From: an uncultured Alphaproteobacteria bacterium
GTDB lineage: Bacteria > Pseudomonadota > Alphaproteobacteria > RF32 > CAG-239
Assembly: GCA_946618745.1 (NCBI GenBank)
Contig: CAMOLN010000018.1
Coordinates: 1 to 10,166, forward strand
Reading direction: 5' to 3'
Length of the DNA: 10,166 nt
In this document: positions 7,755-10,166 of the stretch, one piece after another
Numbering within the stretch: position 1 is the stretch's first letter
Layout of the letters: every line of letters begins with the position of its first letter
Notes under the pieces: model-generated
Seen by the model: the letters and a program-made list of their open reading frames with translations, nothing else
Databases searched by the model: none
Told to the model about the DNA's origin: nothing
Translations under genes and position numbers: made by a program

Positions 7755-7784
7755 ATATAGGGAATCAGAGAGTAATAAATCAAG
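7755..7784 (-). promoter_or_regulatory. RpoH (sigma32) heat-shock promoter of clpB
   Basis: On the minus strand, CTTGAT (plus 7779-7784) is followed by a 16-base spacer and CCCTATAT (7755-7762). This fits the alphaproteobacterial RpoH pattern (CTTGAA, about 16 bases, CCTATAT). Transcription would start around 7746-7749, giving a leader of about 28 bases. A sigma70 reading with TTGATT and TATATT at 18 bases overlaps the same DNA, so basal transcription is also possible. Position directly before a known heat-shock gene strengthens the call. Confidence 0.75.
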
Positions 7785-7795
7785 TATTAGTTAAA

Positions 7796-8932
7796 TTATT
7801 TTGACCGTAAATTTATTATTGCAATATCGGCGGGGGCAAACAAGCGCACATTCGGCCCAAAATTTCCGGCACCTCGAGAAACAAATAAATCAATATCGTT
7901 TACCTTATAATTTCCGGCAAGATAGTGATTAAGACGTTTGACAAACCAATGAAACGGGAAAAATTGTCCACCTAAAGTGTGACCGGATAGCACTACGTCA
8001 AAAAGCTCTTTAGACAGCGCATCAACAATCAACGGGGAATGCGATAACAAAACTCGGTAATTTTCTTTTTTAGATTTATAGATGGTGCGCCATAGATTTA
8101 TACGTTCGGACATTGAGGAATAATCAGGTATTCCAGCTATAAATATATTAGCAACCTTGATAGTTGATCCTCCATTAAATAAAAAAGTTATTCCGTTGTT
8201 CTCAAATGCTTTTTTGGCCTCATAAACATTATTACTAAACTCACGCTCACCCATAACGGCAAATACACCATATGGGGCACTCAATTCGCGTAATTCTTCT
8301 AACAATTTGGAAATTTTATTAATATTATCGTTAATAATATCACCGGTCAACACAATAGCATCAGGCATTAAAGAATTAGCCTTATTAACGATACTTTTGA
8401 TTCTTTCGGCAGAAGTAACTCGAGATAAATTCAAATCGCTTATTTGCACAATTTTTATATTATTGGTTATTTTATCGCTATAAAAATCCATCTCAATAAT
8501 ATCAGGTAATTTATGGGCTTGCCAAGTAGAATAAATACAAATAAATAAACTTAACGTTATAGCCAATAAATTAGCAATATTAAGTGTATCTTCATTATGC
8601 GGATCCCACCGCCAAGAGGAATGGCCAAAAAATTTAAATACTCCAAATGTCATAAACCATACTAAATCACGCAACATTAAGCACACGAAAAGTATAAATA
8701 CAAAAACCAACATAAAATATAAAACATGATACAGAAAACCATAAAGCATATCAGGCAATAAATTGTATTTTTGTATTATATAAAGAGGGATAACACCAAA
8801 CCAACCGGTGAAAACTATAACCATAGCACCAATTTTAATCGGACGCGAAAAATCACTATAACTAATCAAATTTCTGATGGTTATAAGCGAACAGGCAGCA
8901 GCTACAATCACAAAAGCTAAAAATAAAGACAT
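7796..8932 (-). CDS. Membrane metallophosphoesterase-like protein (YkuE/YaeI type), degenerate metal site
   Basis: A 378-residue protein with four likely membrane helices (about 1-20, 33-53, 64-88, 118-136) and a calcineurin-like phosphoesterase domain from about residue 159. The domain motifs are recognisable but several ligands are changed. SDLH is SDLN (H to N168). GD is kept (D198). GNHD/E is GERE (N and H to E229, R230). The SHSP His is kept (H298). GHTHGGQ is GHTLGGQ (H318 kept, the second His is L320). The fold is intact and there is no frameshift, so this looks like a constrained pseudoenzyme or one with altered metal use rather than a decaying gene. Intact relatives cleave phosphodiesters or pyrophosphates of lipid-type substrates such as UDP-diacylglucosamine, but no substrate can be inferred here. 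AAGGGA lies eight bases before ATG 8932. It follows DUF4167 by 31 bases, probably in the same operon. Confidence 0.8.
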   Translation of the reverse strand: MSLFLAFVIVAAACSLITIRNLISYSDFSRPIKIGAMVIVFTGWFGVIPLYIIQKYNLLPDMLYGFLYHVLYFMLVFVFILFVCLMLRDLVWFMTFGVFKFFGHSSWRWDPHNEDTLNIANLLAITLSLFICIYSTWQAHKLPDIIEMDFYSDKITNNIKIVQISDLNLSRVTSAERIKSIVNKANSLMPDAIVLTGDIINDNINKISKLLEELRELSAPYGVFAVMGEREFSNNVYEAKKAFENNGITFLFNGGSTIKVANIFIAGIPDYSSMSERINLWRTIYKSKKENYRVLLSHSPLIVDALSKELFDVVLSGHTLGGQFFPFHWFVKRLNHYLAGNYKVNDIDLFVSRGAGNFGPNVRLFAPADIAIINLRSK

Positions 8933-8963
8933 TTAATTTATCCCTTTTATAAAAAAATTACCT

Positions 8964-9461
8964 TTAAGCGTTGGCTGCATTATCTTCGGCTGATTTTTTC
9001 TGGCGGGGCTTATATTGGCGACGTGGTTTGGCTGAAGCAACCTCATCTTCGGTTATTTCAATTACCGTAAACGACTTCTTAGGTTTGGTTTCGACTAAAG
9101 TTCCTGCTTGTTGAGCTGAAGTATCGGCGACCTCCGATGTAGGATTCGTTTCTGTTGTTTGCGGTTCAGAAGATACCGAAACAGCTTCTTCGTTGACGGG
9201 TTGATTTTCTTTAGGCTCAAAACGTTGTTTACGCTCGTTTATTTCGGTTACGATTTTGCGATAGTGCTCGGCATACTGACGAAATACCTCTGCCTCTACA
9301 TAATCACCATTACCGTGAGCTTCTTTGGCTAAGTCATTATAACGCTTGATTAAATCTAAAGCTGTTCCACAACACTTTCCTGCCGGGGAAACACTATCAA
9401 ACTTGAAATTCAGGGAATATCCCTGGTTATTATAACTACTACGAAATTTATTTTTTTTCAT
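8964..9461 (-). CDS. DUF4167 domain protein
   Basis: A 165-residue protein of unknown function. Residues about 15-80 match the alphaproteobacterial DUF4167 domain: GTALDLIKRYNDLA, then an EAEVFRQYAEHYRKIV helix equivalent to the family's ENYFQHAEHYFRI. The rest (about 85-165) is low-complexity, rich in E, T, S and Q, and ends in a basic PRRQYKPRQKK tail. Family members usually have an Arg/Gln-rich N-terminus suggesting nucleic-acid contact; here that part is short (MKKNKFRSSYNN), so the protein is at the small end. Two adjacent cysteines (GKCCGT) replace the usual VRGT. Location just after prmC is the usual place for this family. ATG 9461 has only a weak upstream ribosome site. The 130-base gap before it probably holds its promoter, but I cannot name one. 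Confidence 0.8.
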   Translation of the reverse strand: MKKNKFRSSYNNQGYSLNFKFDSVSPAGKCCGTALDLIKRYNDLAKEAHGNGDYVEAEVFRQYAEHYRKIVTEINERKQRFEPKENQPVNEEAVSVSSEPQTTETNPTSEVADTSAQQAGTLVETKPKKSFTVIEITEDEVASAKPRRQYKPRQKKSAEDNAANA

Positions 9462-9591
9462 TAACTATTACCATTAAAATAGTGCTTTTTACCGCACTGT
9501 TAAATATAAACTGTGAAAAAAGAGAAAAACTTTTGCCTTATACGGCTTCACATAACAAGCGCATAATAACCAAACTTTTTATAAATGCAAA
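9462..9591. other. Intergenic region between prmC and the DUF4167 gene
   Basis: A 130-base AT-rich gap without a convincing gene. It holds a small hairpin with arms AGTGC (9481-9485) and GCACT (9494-9498), loop 8. It is too short and lacks a proper T-run to call a terminator. A DUF4167 promoter is expected here on the minus strand but no clear -35/-10 pair stands out. Confidence 0.5.
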
Positions 9592-10166
9592 TTATTTTTT
9601 TAAAATTATGCAGCGTTCTTTTCCGCCAAGATCTTTCAAAATTTTTAGAAACTTTAATCCTGACGCCTGAGCTATTTCCGAGATTTCTTTTAATTGCAGA
9701 GAATCACCGGCCTCCAACAATAAAAATCCTTCAGATTTTAACAAATCTTTAGATAAGGTAATTATTCTGTTATAATCTCGCAATCCGTCTTTTCCTCCTT
9801 TTAAGGCAACCAGCGGATCATATTTTTTTACCTCATCATCCAGGAAGGCAATTTCACTATCTGGAATGTAAGGCGGGTTGCTTAATATCATATCAAACGG
9901 AGCATATTCTGTTAATTTTTCCATAATATCTTCATCAAACCAGCCGGCTTTCAGTAAAGTTAATCTTTCTGCCGCAATATTCAGCTTTTCGGCATTTATA
10001 TCCGCAATAGCCAGAGCCTTTTCGGATATATCAATTCCCACACCTCGAATATTGGGCAGATCTGCCAAAATTGATAAGATTATACATCCTGAGCCTACAC
10101 CAAATTCCAAGATTTTCGGTTGGCGGATTCCGCTTAATATTTCAACAGCCTGTTCTACCATAATTT
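9592..10166 (-). CDS. prmC: Peptide chain release factor N(5)-glutamine methyltransferase PrmC, 5' part beyond the window
   Basis: Methylates the glutamine of the GGQ motif in release factors RF1 and RF2, which is needed for efficient termination. The visible 190 or so residues carry SAM motif I (ILEFGVGSG), an acidic end of strand 2 (GIDIS), the catalytic SNPPYIP motif, and the PrmC-specific YDPLVALKGGKDGLRDYNRII. The C-terminal GKERCIILK completes the enzyme. About a third (the N-terminal helical substrate-binding domain) is missing because the gene runs off the right edge. The Met at 10161 is internal: the frame continues upstream with Ile, matching the family's PETE.(L/M)VEQA region. In Alphaproteobacteria prfA usually lies just upstream, so it is expected beyond the window. 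Confidence 0.95.
   Translation of the reverse strand, partial: IMVEQAVEILSGIRQPKILEFGVGSGCIILSILADLPNIRGVGIDISEKALAIADINAEKLNIAAERLTLLKAGWFDEDIMEKLTEYAPFDMILSNPPYIPDSEIAFLDDEVKKYDPLVALKGGKDGLRDYNRIITLSKDLLKSEGFLLLEAGDSLQLKEISEIAQASGLKFLKILKDLGGKERCIILKK

Noticed and set aside
9481..9498. Hairpin AGTGC/GCACT as a terminator of prmC
   Set aside because: Only five pairs with an eight-base loop and no good T-run, and it lies about 100 bases past the stop.

Overview
The window looks like part of an AT-rich alphaproteobacterial chromosome. The evidence is gene content and order. On the minus strand a prmC end is followed by a DUF4167 gene and, one gene later, clpB. On the plus strand an invasion-associated locus B (IalB) family gene is coupled to rlmN. 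Both groupings are ones I associate with Alphaproteobacteria. The low GC and the divergence of several proteins suggest a host-associated or gut lineage, but that is inference.

Left end (1-1810, plus strand): an accessory two-gene operon. It holds a 5'-truncated AAA15/RloA-type ATPase overlapping an RloB-type TOPRIM-like protein by 14 bases. This is the architecture of RloAB/AbiL-like candidate anti-phage systems and is related in design to PARIS (AriA/AriB). A plus-strand terminator closes it. Next come an 11-base-period direct repeat (1892-1910), a strong minus-strand terminator and the gene for initiator tRNA-fMet. The cargo therefore sits on the 3' side of a tRNA gene, as it would at the edge of an integrated element, and the ATPase gene is visibly more AT-rich than the core genes. 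No integrase lies inside the window.

Middle (2036-5130): the tRNA has a recognisable promoter. Between it and cca is a possible 22-residue hydrophobic small protein with a good ribosome binding site. The CCA-adding enzyme gene (minus) has the usual fold motifs, but the second aspartate of its catalytic DxD is an asparagine. Diverging from it is ialB-rlmN, joined by a one-base stop/start overlap.

Right part (5135-10166, minus strand): clpB has a very good match to an alphaproteobacterial RpoH (heat-shock) promoter and a strong Shine-Dalgarno that fixes its start. Upstream lie a four-helix membrane metallophosphoesterase-like protein that has lost several metal ligands, then DUF4167, then the C-terminal two thirds of prmC, which runs off the right edge.

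The core genes serve translation and protein quality: initiator tRNA, tRNA 3'-end repair, rRNA/tRNA methylation, release-factor methylation and disaggregation. The most unusual items are the RloAB cargo beside tRNA-fMet, the apparent phosphoesterase pseudoenzyme, and the D-to-N change in the CCA enzyme.
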